Shown here: piece by piece, positions 34,401 to 42,103 of the stretch | How positions within the stretch are numbered: the first letter of the stretch is position 1 | Layout of the letters: each line of letters opens with the position of its first letter | NCBI GenBank assembly: GCA_900554315.1 | Contig: USGP01000003.1 | Span: 1-64,000 of the forward strand | Source of the DNA: an uncultured Mycoplasmatota bacterium | Lineage (GTDB): Bacteria > Bacillota_I > Bacilli_A > RF39 > UBA660 | Direction of reading: 5' to 3' | Length of the DNA stretch: 64,000 nucleotides | Translations under genes and position numbers: made by a program | Notes under the pieces: generated by a model | Told to the model about the DNA's origin: nothing | Databases searched by the model: none | What the model saw: the letters and a program-made list of their open reading frames with translations, nothing else

Positions 34401-36000
34401 TATATTTTCTTGCTTGAATTTCTTGTTCTAAAACTAATGATATTTCCTTTGCTTCATCAATATTTGTAGCAAAATAACGTACTGATTTGTCATTACTCCA
34501 GCAATGAGGTAATACTTTTAGATAGTCCCAGGTGGACTCATTTTTTTCATTGGTTAATAATACAATTTTTAAATCTTCATAACTATGATAAGCCATCATT
34601 TGAAGAATTAGGCCTTCAATAAATTGTTGTTTCATAGATGCCATACCTATGATTGCTGTTATCCTATTAGCAATAAATGATAAAGAAATTGGTACATTTT
34701 CTAGAGTATGTGATTCTGCTCCTAGCTTATATACTTCTTTTAAAAGATTATCATCTTCAAGAGAAAAATGTTCTTCTGGGAAACTTACATTTCCTCTTAA
34801 TTCTGTATTACCCATTCCTAACCGCAAATCTAAGAAATCTGCTTGTTCAATTTCTCTTTCCCATAAATTTCTTTTTTTACTATATATAATATCTTTTGTT
34901 ACAGATAATGGTACATAGTTATCAATTAAAATTTGTCGTTGTACTTTCATCTCTGTATCAATTAATTTTCTTTTTTCTTGAATATATTGGGTATATTTTT
35001 CTTGTCTTAATTTTTCTTTTTTCTTACGTTGTTTCTTTTGATATCTTTTTTGTAATATTGGCCATAATAACATAGTCATTAACATTGCAAAAGACATCAA
35101 TAATGTAGGTAAAGCACTAGATAAGTCTCTACTACCATCCAATACTCCCATTAAAGATGAATATCCCATAGCAACAGACATCATTGCCATAGTCATCATT
35201 GGTCCTACTGTATAAATTAAAGGAGTTTTATCTTCTTCTGCTTTTCCTGGAGGAGGATCAATTTTTATATTAACCGGTTCAATCATAGTTTTAAATCTAG
35301 GTGCTCTAAAGAAATAATCATCTTCTTTATAAAATTCTATTCCCTCTTCATCTGGATTATCCATCTCCGTTTGATGTTGCACGATTGGATATTGAATATC
35401 AAAGGTATTCATATCAAATTTTAGATAATCACCTATATTATTTACTAAAATAGAATCTTTCATGACAATTATTTTTAATCCCATAATAAAAATAATGTCT
35501 CCATATTGTAATGGTTTTGTTCCGATTGCTATATTGTTTGCATAAGTACCATATTTACTATTTAAATCCTGTATTACCCATTTTCCTTGTGAATAAATTA
35601 ATCTTGCATGTTGTTTAGAAACTAATGGAAAATTATAATTGATATGAGCTTTAGGATCATTTCCTATAATTAATTCTCCTTCTCTCTTTAAATGAAGCCA
35701 CTTTATCGTAGGATCCATGGTAGGAGAACAATATAATATTACATATTCGTTATCTGTATTAATTTTTAAGAAGAATAGACTATAATCTTTTAAAATTGCA
35801 GATTCAATTTCTTGGTCTCCAGACATAATCTTTGTCTCAAAGTCACTCTTTATTTTCCATTGTCCATTATATTCTTCAACATTAATTAAGTTTCTTACGT
35901 TTCCAAGATAATCGTTGTCAGTAATCCAATAATTACCTGAGATTTTTGTTGGCAAAGTAAAATTATAGATTTTTGTTTTCTTAATTAATCTAACTATCAC
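31447..36000 (-). CDS. essC: EssC/YukBA-type FtsK-SpoIIIE ATPase of type VII secretion
   Basis: 1517 aa, starting at GTG. N-terminal FHA region with the recognisable FHA core at 108-180 (IIGNDPKAHI, QHARLIYS, NSKYGTY), two membrane helices (about 262-285 and 297-316), then three FtsK-like ATPase domains. The first has Walker A GMTGSGKSE (718-726) and Walker B LFIISDEF; the second has GSAGSGKEL (1066-1074) and YILDFGAE; the third (from about 1330) lacks Walker A (TTGEDVSSNAN). This is the motor that recognises WXG100/LXG substrates. EsaA, EssA, EssB and typical EsxA genes are not in this window. Confidence 0.92.
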   Translation of the reverse strand: MIVRLIKKTKIYNFTLPTKISGNYWITDNDYLGNVRNLINVEEYNGQWKIKSDFETKIMSGDQEIESAILKDYSLFFLKINTDNEYVILYCSPTMDPTIKWLHLKREGELIIGNDPKAHINYNFPLVSKQHARLIYSQGKWVIQDLNSKYGTYANNIAIGTKPLQYGDIIFIMGLKIIVMKDSILVNNIGDYLKFDMNTFDIQYPIVQHQTEMDNPDEEGIEFYKEDDYFFRAPRFKTMIEPVNIKIDPPPGKAEEDKTPLIYTVGPMMTMAMMSVAMGYSSLMGVLDGSRDLSSALPTLLMSFAMLMTMLLWPILQKRYQKKQRKKKEKLRQEKYTQYIQEKRKLIDTEMKVQRQILIDNYVPLSVTKDIIYSKKRNLWEREIEQADFLDLRLGMGNTELRGNVSFPEEHFSLEDDNLLKEVYKLGAESHTLENVPISLSFIANRITAIIGMASMKQQFIEGLILQMMAYHSYEDLKIVLLTNEKNESTWDYLKVLPHCWSNDKSVRYFATNIDEAKEISLVLEQEIQARKYKDNNGKRELNNVDYTKYQPYYMIITDDYKMVRDIELVKDVCELEINIGFSLIVISPRLVNLPNECKTFISIGDKKSGVFQNELVSNKQKEFVADFDQTLNIYECCKILANIPIDISKENQSLPASLSFLEMYNVGMIEQLNILNRWKSNDPTKSLAAPVGVDKHQELFKLDLHEKFYGPHGLIAGMTGSGKSEFIITYILSMALNYHPYEVSFVLIDYKGGGLTGAFENKETGIKLPHLAGTITNLDTIEMNRSLASIQSELRKRQRIFNAARDNLNESTIDIYKYQSLYRKGLVKQPVSHLFIISDEFAELKDQRPEFMDQLISTARIGRSLGVHLILATQKPAGVVNDQIWSNSKFRVCLKVQDKSDSMDMIKCPDAASLKNPGRFYLQVGYNELFALGQAAWAGAQYYPTEKRKKKVDQSVNFLDNVGNYIKTFDTKQNEVTVESQGEEITNIVNYIVQTATEENISIPQLWLPRIPNTIYIEDLRKKYQVHAEKNDINPIIGEYDDPDNQKQNVLTLPISKEGNTIVFGSAGSGKELMLSSIVYSSIISHDSKEVNFYILDFGAETLTMFRNAPHVGDVILSTEKEKIDNLFKMLLKTIDDRKKVFVDYNGSYDFYIKHGGKQIPMIVVMINNVEGFIDTYNDYEEVMGQITRDCLKYGVVFILSTSGPNTVRYRLKQNFKQSVVLQFNDPSDYGTVIPGVRKKEPSKAYGRGLISRDGIFEFQTAYAYKEEKLTEYVKVICDKLQSICEYKAKPVPTLPETVTATQLESNFTSIRNIPVGINKETLEISTVNLEESGIYITTGEDVSSNANFLQTWLRMMNKKEGINVSVVDGNSLINKSEIADVTYETGENIATALNNAYTTEGTNICMITGITSILNKTLPADKAVVTQLLDKVKSVSNVKFILVDTIDNIKSLNYEAWFKGNTNLSEGIWLGNGISNQFTLKVTTNSRVLRVELEPNFGYVIKKGKTALTKWVTED

Positions 36001-36032
36001 TTTATCACCAACCTATCTTTTACTCTAGGTTA

Positions 36033-36061
36033 ATTATATCTTTTTTTTGAGCTTTTTACAA
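36033..36061 (-). promoter_or_regulatory. Promoter of the type VII operon
   Basis: Minus strand: -35 TTGTAA (36061-36056), 17-bp A-rich spacer, -10 TATAAT (36038-36033). Gives a leader of about 25 bases to essC. Confidence 0.7.
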
Positions 36062-36077
36062 CTATTTTGTGCATAAT

Positions 36078-36101
36078 AAAAAATTGCTTTAAAGCAATTT
36101 T
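36078..36101 (-). terminator. Terminator of the PHP phosphoesterase gene
   Basis: 22-bp palindrome with arms AAAATTGCTTT / AAAGCAATTTT and a minus-strand T-run, overlapping the stop codon. Confidence 0.75.
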
Positions 36102-36981
36102 ATTTTTTTATTAAACTTTTACAATTATTTGTCCAAGATACTATTTGTTTTTCTATCTCTACTGGAAAATTTGGAATTGATAATGAATTATGTTTTGGGT
36201 GTGTTTTTCCATGATAATCGCTTCCTATGGACATCAATAATTGATGCTCTAGAGCATATTGGTATAGATATCTAGTTTGTTCTTCGGTTTCTGGATTATT
36301 CCAAATTTCTATTCCATCTATATATGGAGTACAACTATCTAAAATTTCAGTCACATTCTCTTTTCCATAACGATATGGGTGTGCTAAAAAAAGTTTTCCA
36401 CCGTTTCTGTGGATTATTTCTCTTACTTCTGTAATATCTGGCCAAACAACATGCATATCTACATATAGTGGAAAATGTTGATCCATCGTTCCTGATCTAT
36501 ATAAATCTCCAACACTTTCTATTTTGTATTCTTGTAAAAAGTCTTGGCCTACTTTTGTTTCCTGTAATAATCTATATATACCAGCATGAGCAAATTCTTT
36601 ACTTGCATCATAACTGTCTATATTGGGTAGTGGTAAATTTAGTTTTTCACATTCTATCTTTAATTGATTAAATATCTTTTGTTGACGAAATGCTAATGTT
36701 CCATATTGTTTTTCTGCCCAAGATGAAACTTCTGGCAAATCAAATCCATAACATAAAATATCATACGTTTTGACTCCTATCATGGCATCTGCTTCTATTC
36801 CACTTATTAGTTTACCTGTATAACTATTTTCTTCTAATTCTTGATATGCTTGACACGTATCATGATCTGTAATCGATGCTATTGAAATATTAGCTTGTTC
36901 ACATTCATTTAATATTGAATTAATTGTTTCGCTTCCATCCAATGAATCGTTGGAATGCATATGTAAATTTATTCTTCCCAT
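36100..36981 (-). CDS. PHP-domain phosphoesterase
   Basis: 293 aa. PHP metal-binding motifs: HMHSNDSLDG at the N-terminus, ITDHDT, then EIWN and the late SDYHG. This resembles the YciV/TrpH-like PHP group, some members of which hydrolyse 3',5'-nucleoside bisphosphates or trim RNA ends. Soluble and cytoplasmic. It lies 21 bases downstream of the CwlD-like gene, so it may share its transcript. Confidence 0.85.
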   Translation of the reverse strand: MGRINLHMHSNDSLDGSETINSILNECEQANISIASITDHDTCQAYQELEENSYTGKLISGIEADAMIGVKTYDILCYGFDLPEVSSWAEKQYGTLAFRQQKIFNQLKIECEKLNLPLPNIDSYDASKEFAHAGIYRLLQETKVGQDFLQEYKIESVGDLYRSGTMDQHFPLYVDMHVVWPDITEVREIIHRNGGKLFLAHPYRYGKENVTEILDSCTPYIDGIEIWNNPETEEQTRYLYQYALEHQLLMSIGSDYHGKTHPKHNSLSIPNFPVEIEKQIVSWTNNCKSLIKK

Positions 36982-37002
36982 TTCTTCTCTCCTTGCTTGC
37001 TA

Positions 37003-37680
37003 TTATATCACATATTGAACTTTTTTACTCTTTTTCATATACTTAATGACGCCTTTGGTAATTGCTTGGCTTATTTTTTGTTGATACTCTTTACTTTGTA
37101 GATTATTTCTTTCTGTTGGATTTGATAAATATCCACACTCTATTAATACTCCAGGAATTGTAATGTTTCGATACATATATAAATCTGTCTGCTTTATATT
37201 TCTATTACTATATAACGACGTCTTAAATTCCTTCATGATTGCGGTTGCTAATTGTTCGTTTTCCTTATTAATGGGATTATATAGTATTTCTCCACCCTTT
37301 AGTGTCGGATTATCATACCAATTAATATGGATTGATAAATACAAATCACTTTTATTTTCTTTTATTAGTAAAAGGCGCCGATATAAGTCTCCTCTTTTTT
37401 TAGCTGAATCATAGATTGATGATAAGTCAATATCTCTTTTTCTGGTTAAATAGACAATTGCACCTTGCTTTCCTAATTCTTGTTCTAACTGTTTAGATAT
37501 TTCTAGGTTGATATCTTTTTCCAATATATCTCCATAATAGGTCCCACTATCTCTTCCTCCGTGACCTGGATCAATTGTAATGATTTTTCCTTGCAATGGT
37601 AATGTTTCCGCAGAAATTGTCTGGATAGAGAACAGTAGTAAACAAAAAATAATAAATAAAGCTGTCTTTACTTTTATCAT
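37003..37680 (-). CDS. CwlD-like N-acetylmuramoyl-L-alanine amidase
   Basis: 225 aa. Signal peptide (1-24, ending ISAE), then an Amidase_3 domain with all expected residues: DPGHGG, EKDINLE, SIHIN and the catalytic Glu in LIECGYLSNP. The short single-domain form with a signal resembles CwlD, which makes muramic lactam in the spore cortex. With a SpoIID-like protein and a LysM amidase nearby it hints at sporulation ancestry, but general wall turnover is as likely. Confidence 0.85.
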   Translation of the reverse strand: MIKVKTALFIIFCLLLFSIQTISAETLPLQGKIITIDPGHGGRDSGTYYGDILEKDINLEISKQLEQELGKQGAIVYLTRKRDIDLSSIYDSAKKRGDLYRRLLLIKENKSDLYLSIHINWYDNPTLKGGEILYNPINKENEQLATAIMKEFKTSLYSNRNIKQTDLYMYRNITIPGVLIECGYLSNPTERNNLQSKEYQQKISQAITKGVIKYMKKSKKVQYVI

Positions 37681-37803
37681 AAACTCACCTATTAATTATA
37701 TGCTAACAATTTTAGTAATTTTCTTACTATAATTGCTTTTATTAATTGGGCATATTACCTATACCGTAATTTTTTGAAAGAATATATTATATTGGTGTTG
37801 ATT

Positions 37804-38613
37804 ATGTTTCAATCTTTATTAAATATTTCTCCAATCTTATTAGCGTTGTTGGCTACGTTTTTTACTTGGTTTGTTACTATGCTTGGTGCATCGATTGTCT
37901 TTTTCTTTAAAAAGGTGAATAAAAGTATTATGGATGCATTGCTAGGATTTTCTGCCGGAGTTATGATTGCTGCATCTTTTTGGTCTTTACTTAGTCCAGC
38001 TATTGAGATTGCTGATAGTATGCAGATGATTACTTGGCTTATGGTTTCTTTAGGTTTTATTAGTGGTGGATTGCTATTATTTTTTGGGGATAAAATATTT
38101 GATAAATTACAAGAAAAGAATACTAAGTGCAATGTTAGAGATTCACATAAACTAAAACGATGCTTTTTATTAATCTTTTCTATTACACTACATAATATTC
38201 CGGAAGGATTAGTGGTTGGAGTTGCATTTGGATCTTTGTCTTATGGACTTGAAAGTACTTCTCTAGCTTCTGCTCTTACACTTGCATTAGGTATCGGCTT
38301 ACAAAATTTTCCAGAGGGTAGTTCTGTTAGTCTACCACTTAGAAGAGAGGGATTTTCTAGAAAAAAAGCATTCTTCTTCGGACAGTTAAGTGGAATAGTA
38401 GAACCTATTGCTGCTGTTGTTGGAGCTATTTTGGTTTTAAAAATACAGGTTTTATTACCTTTTCTCTTGGCTTTTGCGGCAGGTGCTATGATTTATGTTG
38501 TTGTTGAGGAATTAATACCAGAAAGTCAAACTAATCAAAAAAAGGATCTAATGGCTCTTTTCACTTTAATTGGATTCTCTGTAATGATGATTCTAGATGT
38601 TGCCTTGGGGTAA
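37804..38613 (+). CDS. ZIP-family metal transporter
   Basis: 269 aa from the ATG at 37804, preceded by TTGGTG; a longer reading from 37774 has no site. About eight helices. The two metal-site motifs are HNIPEG and QNFPEG, as in ZupT/GufA-type zinc importers. It is likely to bring in Zn2+ or other divalent metals, opposite in action to the Zn/Cd exporter at 3.9-6.0 kb. Single-gene unit ending at a bidirectional terminator. Confidence 0.88.
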   Translation: MFQSLLNISPILLALLATFFTWFVTMLGASIVFFFKKVNKSIMDALLGFSAGVMIAASFWSLLSPAIEIADSMQMITWLMVSLGFISGGLLLFFGDKIFDKLQEKNTKCNVRDSHKLKRCFLLIFSITLHNIPEGLVVGVAFGSLSYGLESTSLASALTLALGIGLQNFPEGSSVSLPLRREGFSRKKAFFFGQLSGIVEPIAAVVGAILVLKIQVLLPFLLAFAAGAMIYVVVEELIPESQTNQKKDLMALFTLIGFSVMMILDVALG

Positions 38614-38616
38614 AAT

Positions 38617-38641
38617 AAAAAAGCATCTTTCGATGCTTTTT
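38617..38641. terminator. Bidirectional terminator between zip gene and rpsI
   Basis: AAAAAGCATC / GATGCTTTTT around TTTC, with A and T tracts on both sides; same core as the corA terminator. Confidence 0.85.
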
Positions 38642-38654
38642 GAAACAGTGTAAA

Positions 38655-39080
38655 TTAACGTTTTGAGAATTGTGGAGCACGACGTGCTTTTTTCAATCCT
38701 GGCTTCTTACGTTCTTTCTTACGTGGATCTCTAGTAATAAATCCAGCAGCTTTTAAGATTTTTCTGAAACTATTTTCAGAATCAGCTGGAGTTGTTGAAT
38801 CATATTCTAATAATGCTTTTGTAATTCCGTGACGAATAGCTCCTGTTTGACCAGTGTATCCTCCACCTTTTACTTTAGCATCTACATCAAACATTTCTCT
38901 AGTATTAGTCATTTCTAATGGTTGACATAAATCCATAACGCATAATTTTGATGGAAAATATTCATTTACATCTCTTCCATTAACAGTAATTTTTCCAGTT
39001 CCTGGAGTTAAAGTAACTTTAGCAACACTAGTCTTTCTGTGACCAGTTCCATAATATTTATTTGTCTTTTCTTTTGCCAT
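38655..39080 (-). CDS. rpsI: 30S ribosomal protein S9
   Basis: 141 aa, about ten longer than usual at the N-terminus. Diagnostic features are YYGTGHRKTSVAKV, the GGGYTGQTGAIRHG segment and the C-terminal RRAPQFSKR, whose Lys-Arg end reaches the P-site tRNA. Cotranscribed with rplM, 13 bases apart. Last gene of the unit, ending at the bidirectional terminator. Confidence 0.97.
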   Translation of the reverse strand: MAKEKTNKYYGTGHRKTSVAKVTLTPGTGKITVNGRDVNEYFPSKLCVMDLCQPLEMTNTREMFDVDAKVKGGGYTGQTGAIRHGITKALLEYDSTTPADSENSFRKILKAAGFITRDPRKKERKKPGLKKARRAPQFSKR

Positions 39081-39093
39081 AACTTAAACCCTC

Positions 39094-39525
39094 CTATTTC
39101 ATTTCAAGCACTTCAGGCTTTTGTGCCTCGTGTTTGTGCTCGCTTCCTGCATATACAAATAGTTTCTTATACATTTGTCTACCTAATCTGTTATGAGGTA
39201 GCATACCTTTAACGGCTCTTTCTACCATTTCAACTGGATATTTTTCAATCATTTCTTTAGCTGTTCTCTCTCTTAATCCACCTTGATATTGTGAATGGTT
39301 GTAATACATTTTGTCATTTAATTTATTTCCTGTTAATAGAACTTTTTCAGCGTTAACAATGATGATGTTATCTCCGCAATCAATATGTGGAGTATAAGTT
39401 GGTTTGTGTTTTCCACGTAGATAAGTTGCTGCAAGTGATGCAACACGACCTAAAGGTTTTCCTTCAGCGTCGATAACGTACCATTTACGTTCAACTGTTT
39501 CTTTCTTTTGCATATAGCTTTTCAT
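39094..39525 (-). CDS. rplM: 50S ribosomal protein L13
   Basis: 143 aa. Clear L13: WYVIDAEGKPLGRVAS, LRGKHKPTYTPHIDCGD, ERAVKGMLPHNRLGRQ and YAGSEHKHEAQKPE. Binds 23S rRNA early in 50S assembly. Transcribed from its own promoter (39602-39630) with a structured leader, rather than from truA as in many Bacillota. Confidence 0.97.
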   Translation of the reverse strand: MKSYMQKKETVERKWYVIDAEGKPLGRVASLAATYLRGKHKPTYTPHIDCGDNIIIVNAEKVLLTGNKLNDKMYYNHSQYQGGLRERTAKEMIEKYPVEMVERAVKGMLPHNRLGRQMYKKLFVYAGSEHKHEAQKPEVLEMK

Positions 39526-39596
39526 AATTTACTCTCCTTTACCTTCAATTAGGTTTTCCCAGGACCTAATCAATGTGGGGATATCGAATGTACCAG
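39526..39596 (-). ncRNA. Structured leader of rplM, candidate L13 autoregulatory element
   Basis: Between the promoter and the rplM start the transcript can form a hairpin of about ten pairs (arms around 39570-39561 and 39554-39545, core ATTAGGT / ACCTAAT, loop CCTGGGAAA). Firmicute rplM genes often carry an L13-binding leader; this region has the right place, but I cannot check the covariance model. Confidence 0.5.
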
Positions 39597-39601
39597 TTAT
39601 A

Positions 39602-39630
39602 ATTATACTAAAAAAAGTATTGAAAATCAA
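39602..39630 (-). promoter_or_regulatory. Promoter of rplM-rpsI
   Basis: Minus strand: -35 TTGATT (39630-39625), 17-bp spacer, -10 TATAAT (39607-39602). The -35 lies inside the terminator hairpin of the upstream gene. Confidence 0.75.
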
Positions 39631-39636
39631 TACTTT
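39611..39636 (-). terminator. Terminator of the 165-aa gene
   Basis: Perfect 10-bp stem AAAGTATTGA / TCAATACTTT with a three-base loop and a minus-strand T-run; shares bases with the rplM promoter. Confidence 0.75.
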
Positions 39637-39646
39637 TTTTCATTAA

Positions 39647-40144
39647 TTATCGATGTAATACAGCTGGTTTTTCAACAGATTGTTCTTCAATTGCTTCATT
39701 AGTCATCGCAAGAAGCTGTTCTTGTTGTTCATCGCTTAATGATGCTAGATATTCATCTAAATCTCTAACTTCATTTGCATCTGCTTGTTGCTCTATTGTT
39801 ATTTGAGCAGCTTGATGTTGTGCAGTGTATTCATCACCTAATAAGCCCCCCTGTACTGAAGATGGAGAAAGCGTTGCAGCTCCTACAGTAGATGCTCCTA
39901 ACGATACTGTTGCTGCTGTCCTTTCTGGTGCAAAACGTTTTATTTCCTTTGTTACTTTTTTTGTTGTTCCATCATCCTGCTTTTCTTCCACTTCTATCTC
40001 TTCTCTTTTTTGTGTACCAAACCATAATGATGCTCCTACTAATCCTAGTGATGTCGTTGCTGCAGTATTAGAGTCTGGTGTAAATAATGACATTGTTGAA
40101 CCTGCATTTGTAAAAAATAAAGTTGATTGATCTATACTACCCAT
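39647..40144 (-). CDS. Uncharacterised Ala/Thr/Ser-rich protein
   Basis: 165 aa. Two Ala/Thr/Gly/Ser-rich weakly hydrophobic segments (about 27-44 and 76-95) flank a charged block (EEIEVEEKQDDGTTKKVTKEIKRF); the C-terminal third is Gln/Glu-rich helix (LDEYLASLSDEQQEQLLAM). The two segments could be membrane helices or a glycine-zipper-like hairpin. Starts one base after the stop of the 353-aa gene, so the two are translationally coupled. Not recognised. Confidence 0.6.
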   Translation of the reverse strand: MGSIDQSTLFFTNAGSTMSLFTPDSNTAATTSLGLVGASLWFGTQKREEIEVEEKQDDGTTKKVTKEIKRFAPERTAATVSLGASTVGAATLSPSSVQGGLLGDEYTAQHQAAQITIEQQADANEVRDLDEYLASLSDEQQEQLLAMTNEAIEEQSVEKPAVLHR

Positions 40145-40145
40145 A

Positions 40146-41207
40146 TTATTTTCCTACCTTTCTTACTACTTGAGTTTGTTCTTCTGATGGTACAAGCCCT
40201 GCTTGTATCATCGCATTTAATTCTATATCAGAACCAGTTAATACTGGTGATATCTTTGTTGGCTGTGCTTGTTCTTGTCGTGCTTCTACTGGCACAATTT
40301 GTTTTGAGGATGTTTTTGGCTGTTCTGGATGCTTTGTTTCTTCTGGTGGTACAAGTGCCGCTTGTTGTGCTTTTATTTGTAAAAGTCTTGCTCTAAGTTG
40401 TTCCAATGATTCTTTACTATGCATACTTTCTATTATTGTATCTACTGAATACAAATCTTTTCCTTCTTGCTTTGCTTGTTTTAAGTCTGCAATTAAATCT
40501 GGATTTTCTTGATATGCCTTTTTTATACTCGTAATACTTTTCTTAGCTAGTCCTTTTTTATTTGCAACCATTCTCGATAAATAATACTCTTGAGCATTTA
40601 TGCATTGTAGATTTTTAAATCCAGCTAAGATTTGATATCCTCCTAATACAAATGGCAGTACTGGCACTCCAGCAATTCCTGCACCAACACAGATTCCTAA
40701 GATAATACCATTTTTTATTAAACATTTTTGATGAATATTTTTGTTTTTTTCAATATATCTTGCAAACTGTTCTGTTCTACTATCTACACCTACATAGTAA
40801 TTTATACTTCTTTCTTCTTTTAATTGCCTTCTTGTTAATACTTTGCTTCGTTTTGCTTGAGCAATTATTTCTTTCTTTTCTGATTCTGATTTTGATCTTT
40901 TCAGCAATTTCTTGGTGTTTTTATCTACCGCTTCATCAGACCATTTGATTACTCTCTCTTCCTTTAGTACTTTTTTTATAAATCTAAATTTTGCTTTATC
41001 AAACTTCTTTATGAACTTTCTAAAAGCTTTCGCTCCTAGTTTTCCATGAAGTTTTGCTTTATCTAAATAAATCTGTCTTTCTCTTTTATCCTTTTCTTGT
41101 TGACTTAACTCTTCTGGAATTTCGATTTTGTCTGGATGAAAAAGTAATTTATAATTATATTTTATTTTTTTTGCTTTTTCTCTTATGGTGTCAATAACTC
41201 TAACCAT
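40146..41207 (-). CDS. Uncharacterised membrane-associated basic protein
   Basis: 353 aa from the ATG at 41207-41205, after GGGGGA; a longer reading would start at 41234. Residues 1-150 are very Lys/Arg-rich helices, a hydrophobic hairpin sits at about 175-205 (IILGICVGAGIAGVPVLPFVLGGYQILAG), and the C-terminal third is helical then a Pro/Gln linker ending in a short conserved-looking tail. Not recognised. Strong own promoter at 41235-41263. It forms a two-gene unit with the 165-aa gene, inserted between truA and rplM. Confidence 0.65.
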   Translation of the reverse strand: MVRVIDTIREKAKKIKYNYKLLFHPDKIEIPEELSQQEKDKRERQIYLDKAKLHGKLGAKAFRKFIKKFDKAKFRFIKKVLKEERVIKWSDEAVDKNTKKLLKRSKSESEKKEIIAQAKRSKVLTRRQLKEERSINYYVGVDSRTEQFARYIEKNKNIHQKCLIKNGIILGICVGAGIAGVPVLPFVLGGYQILAGFKNLQCINAQEYYLSRMVANKKGLAKKSITSIKKAYQENPDLIADLKQAKQEGKDLYSVDTIIESMHSKESLEQLRARLLQIKAQQAALVPPEETKHPEQPKTSSKQIVPVEARQEQAQPTKISPVLTGSDIELNAMIQAGLVPSEEQTQVVRKVGK

Positions 41208-41234
41208 AAGCCAATCCCCCTTCATCGTTGACAT

Positions 41235-41263
41235 ATTATATCATAAAAGTATTAAAAAGTCAA
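41235..41263 (-). promoter_or_regulatory. Strong promoter of the two-gene unit between truA and rplM
   Basis: Minus strand: -35 TTGACT (41263-41258), 17-bp spacer, extended -10 TGATATAAT (box TATAAT at 41240-41235). Confidence 0.8.
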
Positions 41264-41290
41264 TTTTTGTTTTATTTTCACCTTCATATA

Positions 41291-41316
41291 AAAAGCTCTA
41301 TTTTTCAATAGAGCTT
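41291..41316 (-). terminator. Terminator of truA
   Basis: Perfect 10-bp stem AAGCTCTATT / AATAGAGCTT with a TTTC loop and minus-strand T-run, overlapping the truA stop codon. Confidence 0.8.
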
Positions 41317-42059
41317 GATTCATATTTAATCTTTGTTAAATATAGTCCTTCTGCTGGAGCGGTTTTTCCTCCTTTAGATCTATCCTTTTGTTCTAAGAAC
41401 TGTTGTACATACTCTGGGGGTTCTTTTTCTTCTCCTATTTTAATTAATATTCCAACCATATTTCTAATTTGATATCTTAAAAATCCATTACCTGTGAATG
41501 TAAATTTTATAATATCATTATTTAATTTTTCTACTGTTGCGGTTGTAATTGTTCTAATGCAATTTTCTTTTTCTTTATTTTCAGTTACAAATGATCTAAA
41601 ATCGTGTTCACCAATTAGATATTGAATTCCTTTTTGCATTCTTTCTAAATTTAAGTGATAATTATATTGAAATACATAATTTCTTTGAATGGGATTATAT
41701 TCACCTATATTTATATAGTATTCATATGTTTTTTCTTTTACATTATATCTAGCATGGAAATCTGGAGGAGCAATTTTAGTATTTATTACATGTATATCGT
41801 CTGGAAGATTGCTGTTCATGGCTCTTTTTAATTTATATTCTGTGATGTTTACGTCTAAGTCAGCATGACCACATTGCATTTTAGCATGTACTCCTTTATC
41901 GGTTCTTCCTGATGAAATAAACGTTGTTTTTTTATTATTGTTAATTTTTGTTAATGCTTGTTCAATCTGTTCTTGTATTGTATTCATTCCAGGTTGACTT
42001 TGATAGCCTTTATAATTTGTTCCATCATAAGATAACGTTATTAAAAACCTCATATCCAT
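41298..42059 (-). CDS. truA: tRNA pseudouridine synthase A
   Basis: 253 aa. TruA hallmarks: LSYDGTNYKGYQSQPG, the catalytic Asp in SSGRTDKGVHA, FHARYNVKEKTYEY and the late FLRYQIRNMVG. Converts uridines 38-40 of the anticodon arm to pseudouridine. ATG at 42059 follows AAAGGA; a second in-frame ATG two codons later is also possible. In most Bacillota ecfT precedes it; here the degenerate ATPase gene does, 44 bases away, with a terminator between. Confidence 0.95.
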   Translation of the reverse strand: MDMRFLITLSYDGTNYKGYQSQPGMNTIQEQIEQALTKINNNKKTTFISSGRTDKGVHAKMQCGHADLDVNITEYKLKRAMNSNLPDDIHVINTKIAPPDFHARYNVKEKTYEYYINIGEYNPIQRNYVFQYNYHLNLERMQKGIQYLIGEHDFRSFVTENKEKENCIRTITTATVEKLNNDIIKFTFTGNGFLRYQIRNMVGILIKIGEEKEPPEYVQQFLEQKDRSKGGKTAPAEGLYLTKIKYESSSIEK

Positions 42060-42079
42060 TTATCCTTTCTATCTTTAAG

Positions 42080-42100
42080 AAAAAATAAACTTTCGTTTAT
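42080..42100 (-). terminator. Terminator of the degenerate ATPase pair
   Basis: ATAAAC / GTTTAT around a TTTC loop with a minus-strand run of T directly after. Confidence 0.65.
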
Positions 42101-42103
42101 CTT

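Noticed and set aside
34649..34918. Plus-strand open frames within essC
   Set aside because: They lie opposite the conserved EssC coding region and lack translation signals.
29679..37680. A sporulation gene cluster
   Set aside because: The SpoIID-like protein is degenerate and the CwlD-like amidase stands alone; no sigma factor, spoIIP, spoVA or similar gene is nearby.
37804..39630. Sharing of GCATC/GATGC and AACATC/GATGTT terminator cores as a dispersed repeat family
   Set aside because: The common TTTCGATG part is just a frequent stable loop in terminators; flanks differ, so no repeat family is supported.
39825..40396. Two plus-strand open frames opposite the 165- and 353-aa genes
   Set aside because: Their minus-strand partners have promoter, ribosome binding sites and terminator; the plus frames have none and are compositionally odd.
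41264..41290. Truncated ecfT or other remnant near truA
   Set aside because: The spacers on both sides of truA are too short and contain only promoter and terminator sequence.
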